Of a stretch of DNA of 64,000 bases, positions 17,349 through 25,097 are shown one piece after another; position 1 is the first letter of the stretch, and each line of letters opens with the position of its first letter. Made by a program: the position numbers and the translations under genes. Origin of the DNA: Roseateles terrae (lineage in GTDB: Bacteria; Pseudomonadota; Gammaproteobacteria; Burkholderiales; Burkholderiaceae_C); the NCBI RefSeq assembly GCF_014192155.1, contig NZ_JACHXO010000004.1, positions 186,001 through 250,000 of the forward strand, read 5' to 3'. The notes beneath the pieces are model-generated. The model worked only from the letters and a program-made list of their open reading frames with translations, was not told where the DNA came from and made no database searches.

Positions 17349-19279
17349 TGCCGATGACTCAGTCTTTCGGACCCTGCACCGTCGCCATCCTTGCCGGTGG
17401 CATGGGTACCCGCCTCAAAGTGCGCACCGGCAGCCTGCCCAAGCCGATGGCGCCCATCCATGGCCGCCCGGTGCTCCAGCACCAGATCGAACTGTGTCGA
17501 CGGCACGGCTTCACCCGCATCGCGCTGCTGGTGCATTACGAGCATGAAACCATCCGCGCCCATTTTGGGGACGGCAGTGCATTCGGTGTCGAACTGCACT
17601 ATTGCGTGGAAGGCGAGGCGCGCGGCACCGCCGGTGCTTTGGTGGACGCGCTCGACACCATGGACCGTCGCTTCCTAGTGCTTTATGGCGACACCTACGC
17701 GGACGTCGACCTGACGGCACTTTGGCGCCATCACATCGGTGCCGAGGCGGCCGCCACGCTGCTGCTGCATCCCAACGACCATCCTCATGATTCCGATCTC
17801 GTGGAGGTGGATGATGAAGGACGGGTGCTAGCCGTGCATGCCTACCCGCATCCGGAAGGAGCGGCGTATCGCAACCTGGTGAATGCGGCGTTGTATGTGA
17901 TGGAACGGTCCCTGCTGCCGGATGTCATTCCGCTGGATCGCAAGTCCGACCTCGCCAAACACACCTTCCCCGCGATGCTGGACAAGGGCCTGCGACTCCT
18001 GGCGCATATCACGCCGGAATACATCAAGGACATGGGCACCCCTGAGCGTCTGGACAAAGTGGAGCGGGACATCACCGTCGGCCTGCCAGAGCGCCTGTCG
18101 GGCCGTCAGCCGCGAACCGCGGTGTTCCTGGACCGCGACGGCACGCTCAACGTGGAGGTTCATCATCTCTCCCGCCCGAATCAGCTCCAGCTGATTCCCG
18201 GCGCTGGCGACGCGGTGCGGATGCTCAATCGCGCAGGGGTCCTGGCGGTGGGTGTGACGAACCAACCGGTCGTGGCCCGCGGTGACGTAACGCTGGCCGA
18301 ACTGGCGCGCATTCACGCAACGCTCGACCATCAGCTCGGCGCCAGCAAGGCTTACCTGGACCGGATGTATGTCTGCCCCCACCATCCAGACCGGGGCTTC
18401 CCTGGCGAGGTGCCCGCGCTCAAGATCGATTGCGACTGCCGCAAGCCGCGCACCGGCATGATCGACCGCGCCATCCGTGAGCTGGGCATCGGCCGGGGGC
18501 AATCCTGGATGGTGGGTGACACGACCGGTGATCTGTTGGCCGGGCAGCGTGCGGGCCTGCGCACGGTGCTGGTCCGCACCGGCCATGCCGGCCTGGACGG
18601 CAAATACCCGATCGACGCGGACTACGTCATGCCGGACCTCAGCGCAGCGGTCCACTGGATCCTCGAGGGCCATCCCGCCCTGTCGCATCAGTTGCTGCCT
18701 GTCAGCGCCGCAGCGGCTACCGCTCGACTGGTGCTGATCGCCGGCCCGGCGCGGGCGGGCAAATCCTCGGCCGCGCGGGTGCTGGCGGAGCAGTTGCGAG
18801 ACGCCCGTACCGCCGTGCATGTGCTGTCGCTGGACGGCTGGTTGCGCCCCGCTGCGCAGCGCGCCGAAGGCGGCGGCGTCCTTCAGCGTTACGATCTGGA
18901 CGCCTTCAAGGCGACGCTGATGCCGGTGCTGGCATCCAGCGCACGCCACGTCATCCAGGTGCCGTCTTATGCGCGCAAGAGCCGGGAGGTCCTGCCTGGG
19001 CGGCCGGTGTCGATCGGCCCGCAAGACCTGCTGATCGTCGAGGGTGTCCCCGCCCTGATGGACGATGCACTGAATGCCTTGGCAGATGTCCGCGTGTTCC
19101 TGGACCTGCCTGACGACGAGCGCCGGGCCCGCCTGACCGCCGACTACGTCTGGCGCGGCGAGAACGACACCGACCTGCAACACCGCCTCGATTCCCGCGA
19201 ACGCGACGAGCTTCCTGCCGTCCGCGCCAGCGCCAATGAGGCGACGCATCACCTTTCGAGCACGACCCGCCTGTCATGA
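17348..19279 (+). CDS. Three-domain fusion: HddC-like nucleotidyltransferase, GmhB-like phosphatase, P-loop kinase
   Basis: This 643-residue protein joins three enzymes. Residues about 10-240 are a sugar-phosphate nucleotidyltransferase (ILAGGMGTRLK at 14-24, LPKPM at 30-34, LYGDTYAD near 112), like the GDP-heptose enzyme HddC. Residues about 255-440 are a histidinol-phosphatase-type HAD enzyme like GmhB, with DRDGT (262-266), GVTNQ near 302, and zinc ligands CPHH (343-346) and CDC (362-364). Residues about 458-643 are a uridine-kinase-like P-loop domain with Walker A GPARAGKSS (466-474) and SLDGW (494-498). The first two domains fit consecutive steps of GDP-D-glycero-D-manno-heptose synthesis. 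The third has no obvious role. It starts on the preceding stop and overlaps the GHMP kinase gene by four bases. Confidence 0.85.
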   Translation: MPMTQSFGPCTVAILAGGMGTRLKVRTGSLPKPMAPIHGRPVLQHQIELCRRHGFTRIALLVHYEHETIRAHFGDGSAFGVELHYCVEGEARGTAGALVDALDTMDRRFLVLYGDTYADVDLTALWRHHIGAEAAATLLLHPNDHPHDSDLVEVDDEGRVLAVHAYPHPEGAAYRNLVNAALYVMERSLLPDVIPLDRKSDLAKHTFPAMLDKGLRLLAHITPEYIKDMGTPERLDKVERDITVGLPERLSGRQPRTAVFLDRDGTLNVEVHHLSRPNQLQLIPGAGDAVRMLNRAGVLAVGVTNQPVVARGDVTLAELARIHATLDHQLGASKAYLDRMYVCPHHPDRGFPGEVPALKIDCDCRKPRTGMIDRAIRELGIGRGQSWMVGDTTGDLLAGQRAGLRTVLVRTGHAGLDGKYPIDADYVMPDLSAAVHWILEGHPALSHQLLPVSAAAATARLVLIAGPARAGKSSAARVLAEQLRDARTAVHVLSLDGWLRPAAQRAEGGGVLQRYDLDAFKATLMPVLASSARHVIQVPSYARKSREVLPGRPVSIGPQDLLIVEGVPALMDDALNALADVRVFLDLPDDERRARLTADYVWRGENDTDLQHRLDSRERDELPAVRASANEATHHLSSTTRLS

Positions 19280-20262
19280 TTCTCAGCAAGACCCCCCTGC
19301 GCATGAGCTACGTCGGTGGCGGCAGCGATATGCCTGCCTTCTACCGCGAAGAACTAGGCGCGGTGCTGTCGACCTCCATCGACAAGTACATGTACATCGC
19401 CGTCAACCCTAAATTCGACGGCCGCATCCGGCTGAGCTACAACCAGACGGAAGAGGTCGACACGCCGGCCCAGGTGGCCCACCCGTTGGTGCGCGAGGCG
19501 TTGCAACTTCTGAGCATTCCAGGCGGCATCGAGATCGCCTCCATGGCGGATATTCCGTCCAAGGGATCGGGCCTGGGCTCTTCCAGCAGCTACACGGTCG
19601 GCCTGCTCAATGCGCTGTATGCCTACAAGAACCAGTTCGCCTCCAAAGCAACGCTGGCCCGCCAAGCCTGCGAGATCGAGATTGACCGCTGCGGTGAGCC
19701 GATTGGCAAGCAGGACCAGTACGCGGCAGCCTTTGGCGGCCTGAACCTGATCCGCTTTCACCCAGACGAGTCGGTGTCGGTGGATCCGGTCATCTGCAGC
19801 CCCTCGCTGCTGACCACCTTGGAGGACTCCACGCTGGTGTTCTTCACGGGCCGCACGCGCAGCGCCTCAGCCGTGCTGGCGCAGCAATCCAAGGCGCTGG
19901 CTTCGCCCGATCGCAAGGCGCTGATGCGTCGCATGGTGCAACTGGCCTTCGATTTGAAGACTGAGCTTGAATCCGGCACGCTCGATCACTTCGGCGCCAT
20001 CCTGGACGAGAATTGGCAGTTGAAGACCCAGCTCTCCGCCGGCATCAGCGATCCCCAGATCGATGGCTGGTATGAAGCAGGGATGCGCCATGGCGCGCTC
20101 GGCGGAAAGCTGCTGGGTGCGGGCAACGGCGGCTTCATGATGTTCTTTGCGCCCCCTCACACCCATGCGGCCATCACCGCAGCCCTGTCCGATCTGCAGC
20201 CGGTAAAGTTCAACTTTGACCGTACAGGTGCCCAGATCGTGTTCTACCAACCTGCCGCCTGA
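19276..20262 (+). CDS. hddA: GHMP kinase, HddA-like heptose 7-phosphate kinase
   Basis: This 328-residue GHMP kinase begins ILSKTPLRMSYVGGGSD, has the ATP-binding motif PSKGSGLGSSSSY (94-106) and a late glycine motif LLGAGNGGFMMF. This sequence style matches D-glycero-D-manno-heptose 7-phosphate kinase (HddA), which makes the 1,7-bisphosphate that GmhB then dephosphorylates at C7. The gene overlaps the fusion gene by four bases and precedes a GmhA-like gene, so the whole heptose route is linked. Fucokinase-like GHMP enzymes are the main alternative. Confidence 0.85.
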   Translation: MILSKTPLRMSYVGGGSDMPAFYREELGAVLSTSIDKYMYIAVNPKFDGRIRLSYNQTEEVDTPAQVAHPLVREALQLLSIPGGIEIASMADIPSKGSGLGSSSSYTVGLLNALYAYKNQFASKATLARQACEIEIDRCGEPIGKQDQYAAAFGGLNLIRFHPDESVSVDPVICSPSLLTTLEDSTLVFFTGRTRSASAVLAQQSKALASPDRKALMRRMVQLAFDLKTELESGTLDHFGAILDENWQLKTQLSAGISDPQIDGWYEAGMRHGALGGKLLGAGNGGFMMFFAPPHTHAAITAALSDLQPVKFNFDRTGAQIVFYQPAA

Positions 20263-20273
20263 ATCGAATTCCC

Positions 20274-20858
20274 ATGACTACTCCCTTCACGGTTGCCAAT
20301 TACTTCGCGGCCCACGCCAAAGTGGCCAGCACGATGAACCTGGATCATTTCCAGGCGGGTATCGACCTCATCCGCAGCAAGTTCGACGCTGGCAAGAAGA
20401 TTTTCACCTGCGGGAATGGGGGCAGTGCGTCCACCGCATCGCACTACATCACCGACTGGAACAAGATGATCAATCTGGCCACCGGCCGGAAGTTCCGGGG
20501 CATCTCGCTGTGCGACAACATTGGCGCCATCACCGCCTTTGCGAATGACATCTCGTACGACGAAGTCTTCGCCGGCCAGCTCAAATCGATGATGGACGAA
20601 GGCGACCTCGTCATTGCCATCAGCGGCAGCGGCAATTCGGCGAATGTGGTGAAGGCGGTCGAATACGCCAACGCCCATGGTGCGGATACGCTGGCGGTGG
20701 TGGGCTACGACGGCGGCAAGCTGTTGCCCCTGGCAAAGCAGCACATCCTCGTGCCTTCGTTCGACATGCAGATGTGCGAAGACATCCATCTGATGTTCGG
20801 TCATATGGTCATGAAGACCCTGTGCAACAACGATATCAGGATCGTCGGCCTCGACTGA
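20274..20858 (+). CDS. gmhA: SIS-domain phosphoheptose isomerase (GmhA-like)
   Basis: The 194-residue SIS-domain protein has the phosphosugar-binding loops FTCGNGGSAS and AISGSGNSANV, and a helix with EDIHLMFGHMV that carries acid/base residues in GmhA. GmhA converts sedoheptulose 7-phosphate to heptose 7-phosphate, the first step of the route completed by the two preceding genes. It is the last plus-strand gene of the long operon and faces a convergent gene 58 bases away. GmhA also serves lipopolysaccharide core synthesis, so a second copy may exist elsewhere in the genome. Confidence 0.86.
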   Translation: MTTPFTVANYFAAHAKVASTMNLDHFQAGIDLIRSKFDAGKKIFTCGNGGSASTASHYITDWNKMINLATGRKFRGISLCDNIGAITAFANDISYDEVFAGQLKSMMDEGDLVIAISGSGNSANVVKAVEYANAHGADTLAVVGYDGGKLLPLAKQHILVPSFDMQMCEDIHLMFGHMVMKTLCNNDIRIVGLD

Positions 20859-20901
20859 CGCCCCCGCCCGGGACTACCAAGATCCTGGCGTCCTGCGTGC
20901 G

Positions 20902-20925
20902 GCGCCCTGCCACCGCTCAGGGCGC
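20902..20925. terminator. Weak hairpin between convergent operons
   Basis: An 8-bp stem (GCGCCCTG at 20902-20909 and CAGGGCGC at 20918-20925) with an 8-base loop lies where the two converging sugar operons meet and spans the stop of the minus-strand gene. There is no T-tract on either side, so intrinsic termination is uncertain; it may only slow polymerase. Confidence 0.3.
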
Positions 20926-22398
20926 TGCAGCGGCAGTGTCTCGCTCAGCCTCGCCGTGAGGCTCGAGTAGGAAGTAGGGAATCTCCTGCGCCAGGAATGC
21001 CTGGCGGTCGGAGGTGCGGATGAAGGGGGGCGCATGGTCCCCCACCACGGCCACATAGGGCGTCGAGGCGCTGGCCTCGAGCTGGTCCGCCATGCCTCGC
21101 AGCAAGGTGCCCAGCTGATCAGTCAGGGCGCAGCTGGCCTCGCCGACATCCGCCTGCGCGCATAGCGCGGCCAACTCGCGTGTCTGCACCGAACGATTGG
21201 ACAACGGCAGGTGGGTGTCCAACGTGACCACATAGGCCATACGTCTGGGGGCCTGAACCGACGCCAGGGCCGTACGCAAGACTTCCTGGTCGCAAATGCC
21301 ATGGAACACCGCGTGGCAATCCTTCACCGCAACCGGACTCTGCTGGTAATCGAACGCATGTGCTTTCAGGCCGGCCACAGCCCACCAACGATTGCGGTCA
21401 AACATTGACAGCTGAAACCCGTGATACCCCGTAGCCGTGAAATGTTCGTCAGCGAGTCGATGAGGCAGGCAGGAGCCACTATTGGCAGACCCGAGCATCT
21501 CGTAGGAACCGTCCAGTCCACACAGCACACGAAGTTCGCCGTGCGTGGTGGAGCCTGAAAACCGCTCGGTCCCGTCTGAGAGCTTCCAGCGTTGTTGCAC
21601 GCCAGTCGTCCGGATCTGCCGGGCCAGCCAGTCGCGCAACTGCGAGTTCACCGGTTGCCCCATGGACTCCACCAACACCAGCAGAATGCTGCCGGACGGG
21701 TGCGAGGCATGCCATCGCAAAATGCTGTCGCGCGCGTGGGACGGAATCGCCTGAAGCCCCGAGGCCTGGGAAGGCACCACCGCCTGCTGCATCTTGTAGA
21801 GATTCCAGACCGGGCTGCCTCCGACGTTGTAAGGTTCGCGCAGATTGTCCCGCCCGATGCCCCCAATCTGCATCGATCCGTTCATGCCGTCTGCCAGCAG
21901 CACTCCCGCGAGCAAGAGGGCTTGAATCACAGCCATCGATGCACGCCAGCGTTTGAACATCAACACCAGAGTGAGCAGGTTCAACACCCCCATCACCAGC
22001 AGCATCAAAGCGGCCCCCGTCAAGAACGGCGCGAGGTTCATCATGCTGAGGAACCGGACCGACCCGACGAAGTCCGCCATATTCAGGAAGTGGTAATTCA
22101 GCGATGCAATGCGAACCCCATCCACCACCAATACAGCGGCGAGCACCAGCCACCCCAGTCGGACACCGATGGCAAACACCAGAACGGCCAGCATCAGGTC
22201 TTCGTTGAAGAGGGGTCGCTGGAAGCTGTAGAAGTTCTTCAGAATCCAGAACGGCGCCTGCAACGCGATATTCAGGCCAATGACAAACATCCAGCACGGC
22301 GCACTCAACAGTTCCCGCGAACGCGCTGCAATGGCGTCAAAGGCAAACGCCGCCATGGAGCTGATACGTTGATTCATGGGAGGCAGTTCCGAGGACAT
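20917..22398 (-). CDS. Membrane sulfatase-fold transferase (phosphoethanolamine/phosphoglycerol transferase-like)
   Basis: The 493-residue protein has an N-terminal membrane part (hydrophobic segments near 36-52, 68-92, 118-148 and 155-170) and a C-terminal alkaline-phosphatase/sulfatase-fold domain. Metal-site candidates are LVLVESMG (240-247) and VVGDHAPP near 449, and the likely nucleophile Thr lies in SGSTTHGE (281-288). Proteins of this kind transfer phosphoethanolamine or phosphoglycerol to lipid A or glycans at the outer face of the inner membrane. It is the last minus-strand gene of the second cluster but is separated from the WbpM-like gene by 183 bases, so it may have its own promoter. 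The substrate is unknown. Confidence 0.72.
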   Translation of the reverse strand: MSSELPPMNQRISSMAAFAFDAIAARSRELLSAPCWMFVIGLNIALQAPFWILKNFYSFQRPLFNEDLMLAVLVFAIGVRLGWLVLAAVLVVDGVRIASLNYHFLNMADFVGSVRFLSMMNLAPFLTGAALMLLVMGVLNLLTLVLMFKRWRASMAVIQALLLAGVLLADGMNGSMQIGGIGRDNLREPYNVGGSPVWNLYKMQQAVVPSQASGLQAIPSHARDSILRWHASHPSGSILLVLVESMGQPVNSQLRDWLARQIRTTGVQQRWKLSDGTERFSGSTTHGELRVLCGLDGSYEMLGSANSGSCLPHRLADEHFTATGYHGFQLSMFDRNRWWAVAGLKAHAFDYQQSPVAVKDCHAVFHGICDQEVLRTALASVQAPRRMAYVVTLDTHLPLSNRSVQTRELAALCAQADVGEASCALTDQLGTLLRGMADQLEASASTPYVAVVGDHAPPFIRTSDRQAFLAQEIPYFLLEPHGEAERDTAAAAP

Positions 22399-22455
22399 GC
22401 AAGGAGTCGGACCATGGGTCTATGAGCCTGAGATCAGAAGGAAGTTGTGCGACGG

Positions 22456-22545
22456 TTCGGAGGGCCCGCTGCATGCTTGCATTATCAGCAGTGTCGGGTG
22501 ACCTTGGACGCATTTACCAGGACGTGGCAAATCAGGCCCTCCGAA
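22456..22545. repeat. 11-bp inverted repeat between two sugar genes
   Basis: TTCGGAGGGCC (22456-22466) and GGCCCTCCGAA (22535-22545) are exact inverted copies separated by 68 bases. They lie in the 183-base gap upstream of the sulfatase-fold gene. They could be paired operator half-sites or the base of a looped RNA structure. No function is known. Confidence 0.5.
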
Positions 22546-22581
22546 GATCCGTCCCCCGAAAGCCATCGAAGGCTGGCCGGC

Positions 22582-24486
22582 TTACCGGCCGTCGATTTGT
22601 GTCGCACTCGGGTCGCCCCCGATGGCCCCGTACTCCGGCACAAACCGCCTAAGCCCCTCCACCACCGTCTCCCTCGACCACTCGCTACTCCCCGCCGCCT
22701 CCTGCACCCAAGCCACTACTGTGCCATTTGCACCGAGATCCCCGAGGCGCGCAATCCTGACCCGCGCCACCTTCGTCGGCAGCGTTGTGTCTGCGTCGGC
22801 GATCAGCTCTTCGTACAGCTTCTCCCCCGGCCGCAGCCCGGTGAAGCGGATGCCGACCTCCTGCTCGCTGCGCCCGGCCAGCCGGATCATGTCCCGCGCC
22901 AGATCGACGATCCGCACCGGGTCGCCCATGTCCAGCACCATCACCTGCCCGGACTCTCCGATCGCCGCCGCCTGCAGCACCAGCCGTGCCGCCTCCGGAA
23001 TCGTCATGAAGTAGCGAATGATGTCCGGGTGCGTCACCGTCACCGGACCGCCCTTGGCGATCTGTTCCTTGAACTTCGGAATGACGCTGCCGCTGGACCC
23101 CAGCACATTGCCAAAGCGCACCGCCATGAACTTCGTGCGATGCCCCTGCGCCGCCATGTGGCTGATCACCAGCTCGGCCGCGCGTTTGGTCGCGCCCATC
23201 ACATTCGTCGGATTCACCGCCTTGTCGGTACTGATCAGCACGAACCGCTCGACCCCTGCCTCCGCCGCCGCCACGCAGGCGTGATAGGTGCCCAGCGTGT
23301 TGTTGCGCAGCGCCGACCAGGCGTTGTCTTCTTCCATCAGCGGCACATGCTTGTAGGCCGCCGCATGGAACACCACCTGCGGCCGCTGCTTCTGCATTAC
23401 AAACTTCAGATGCGGCAGGTCCTTCACATCGCCGATGAGCCGCACCAGCGGCAGATGCGGGAACTTCTCGCTCAGCTCCTGCTCGATGGAATACAGCGCA
23501 AACTCGCTCAGCTCCAGCAACACCAGCCGCGACGGGCCATAACGGGCCACCTGCCGGCACAGCTCCGACCCGATCGATCCCCCCGCGCCGGTGATCAGCA
23601 CCGCCTTGCCGCTGATGCAGTCGCTGATGCCGTTCTCATCCAGTTGCACCGGCTCACGTCCGAGCAGGTCTTCCGGTTCGATGTCCCGCACCTGATTCAC
23701 CGCACGTCCCGCCAGCAGTTCTTCGCTGCTGGGCACCGTCAGCACCGGCAACGAGGTCTCACCTGCCAACGCCAGCGCGCGTCGCCGCTGGACCGCACTG
23801 GCCGCCGGCATAGCCACAATCACATGGGTGATGCCATGCAGATCCGCAAAGCGTGGCGCCTCTTCCAGCGCGCCCAGCACCGGCACGCCGCCGACACGGG
23901 CGCCGCGCTTCTCCGGGGCATCGTCCAGATAGCCCACCACCACCCAGCCGGCCTGGTGCTGAATGCCGGCCACCAGCAGGCGGCCGGCATCGCCGGCGCC
24001 CATCACCAGCGCACGACGCTGCTCCTGCGCACTGCCGCTGATGCGGCTGCGCATGTGCTCATAGAGCATCCGGTAGCCCATGCGCATCATGGCCAGCGCC
24101 ATCAGGGTGAAGACGGGATGCAGCGCCAGCACCGCTCGCGGCACCGCCGCCAGCTGGGCCATCAGCACCACCACCGCGCTGATCAGGCCAGCCGTCACGC
24201 AGACCGCTGCCAGGCGCTTGACCTCGCCAAACCCCGAGAAGCGCCACATGCCCTTGGGCACCCGCAGCAGCCACAGCAGCAGGCCATACACCCCCACCAC
24301 CCCCGCCATCACCCAGCCGTCATAGCCGGGCCGGGCGCTGAACCAGCGCTCAAAACCCAGGCGGAACAGATAGGTCGCCTGCCAGGCCAGCGCCACCGCC
24401 GCCATGTCCAGGCCCAGGGCCAGGGTTTCTCGATAGGGTCGGATGCGGGTCAGGAAGGCATCCAGGGACAACCAGTTCATCGTCAT
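22582..24486 (-). CDS. Membrane-bound UDP-HexNAc 4,6-dehydratase (WbpM/PglF/FlmA-like)
   Basis: This 634-residue protein has about four N-terminal membrane helices (roughly 22-42, 58-75, 94-115, 118-135) and a first nucleotide-binding domain with GAGDAG (163-168). The catalytic SDR domain has TGAGGSIGSE (299-308), STDKAVNP (419-426) and MGATK, with Met430 in place of the usual Tyr and Lys434. Met-for-Tyr is the WbpM/PglF signature. The family makes UDP-4-keto-6-deoxy-GlcNAc, a precursor of QuiNAc, FucNAc and bacillosamine-type sugars. I prefer ATG at 24486, preceded by GGTGAG; GTG 24495 and ATG 24480 are alternatives. It slightly overlaps or abuts the initiating transferase gene. Confidence 0.92.
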   Translation of the reverse strand: MTMNWLSLDAFLTRIRPYRETLALGLDMAAVALAWQATYLFRLGFERWFSARPGYDGWVMAGVVGVYGLLLWLLRVPKGMWRFSGFGEVKRLAAVCVTAGLISAVVVLMAQLAAVPRAVLALHPVFTLMALAMMRMGYRMLYEHMRSRISGSAQEQRRALVMGAGDAGRLLVAGIQHQAGWVVVGYLDDAPEKRGARVGGVPVLGALEEAPRFADLHGITHVIVAMPAASAVQRRRALALAGETSLPVLTVPSSEELLAGRAVNQVRDIEPEDLLGREPVQLDENGISDCISGKAVLITGAGGSIGSELCRQVARYGPSRLVLLELSEFALYSIEQELSEKFPHLPLVRLIGDVKDLPHLKFVMQKQRPQVVFHAAAYKHVPLMEEDNAWSALRNNTLGTYHACVAAAEAGVERFVLISTDKAVNPTNVMGATKRAAELVISHMAAQGHRTKFMAVRFGNVLGSSGSVIPKFKEQIAKGGPVTVTHPDIIRYFMTIPEAARLVLQAAAIGESGQVMVLDMGDPVRIVDLARDMIRLAGRSEQEVGIRFTGLRPGEKLYEELIADADTTLPTKVARVRIARLGDLGANGTVVAWVQEAAGSSEWSRETVVEGLRRFVPEYGAIGGDPSATQIDGR

Positions 24487-24491
24487 CAATC

Positions 24492-25085
24492 TCACCGGCG
24501 CAGCACGCCCAGCGTGGCCACGATCAATCGCACATCCGTCGCCAGGCTGGCGCGGCGCACATAGTCGGCCGCCAGCCGAAGCTTGGCCGGCATGACCACT
24601 TCCACATACTCCCGCTCCGGATCCGCCGCCTGCGCCAGCAGCTCGCTTTCATTCCGGAAACTCAGCGACGCCGGATCCGTGATGCCCGGCCGCACCGACA
24701 GCACCACCTCCCGCAAATCCGCCGGATACAGGGCCACATAGCGCGGGACTTCCGGCCGAGGACCAACCAGACTCATCGCGCCGCGGAAGACGTCCCACAG
24801 CTGCGGCAGTTCATCGAGCTTGCTGGCCCGCAGGAAGCGGCCGCTGCGGGTGATCCGGGGATCCGCCCCGATGGTGATCTGCGGCCCGAGCGCCGGCGCA
24901 TCCACCCGCATGGTGCGGAACTTGTGGATGCGGAACGGCCGGCCGAAGCGGCCCACCCGCTCCTGGCGGAACATCACCGGTCCGGGCGAATCCAGCTTGA
25001 TCCAGACGGCCACCACCAGCAGCAGCGGGCTGAGCAGCAGCAGGCCAAGGCCTGCGCAGATCAGATCGAAGAGACGCTTACCCAT
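24492..25085 (-). CDS. PglC-like initiating sugar-phosphate transferase
   Basis: The 197-residue protein is a small monotopic phosphoglycosyl transferase: one N-terminal membrane-inserted helix (about 6-29), SPGPVMFRQERVG (33-45), the KFRTM motif (55-59), the catalytic Asp-Glu dyad (91-92 in KLDELPQLWDV) and the LVGPRPE motif (106-112). The short form without extra N-terminal helices is PglC-type rather than full-length WcaJ/WbaP. It transfers a phospho-sugar to undecaprenyl phosphate and so starts repeat-unit assembly. Its neighbours suggest the substrate is the product of the dehydratase and aminotransferase beside it. Confidence 0.9.
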   Translation of the reverse strand: MGKRLFDLICAGLGLLLLSPLLLVVAVWIKLDSPGPVMFRQERVGRFGRPFRIHKFRTMRVDAPALGPQITIGADPRITRSGRFLRASKLDELPQLWDVFRGAMSLVGPRPEVPRYVALYPADLREVVLSVRPGITDPASLSFRNESELLAQAADPEREYVEVVMPAKLRLAADYVRRASLATDVRLIVATLGVLRR

Positions 25086-25097
25086 GCCGCGCCAACC

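Noticed and set aside
22447-24564. A 705-codon plus-strand open frame opposite the 4,6-dehydratase
   Set aside because: It is extremely rich in His, Arg and Pro, has no domain pattern, and lies exactly antisense to a gene with clear motifs. It is a high-G+C shadow.
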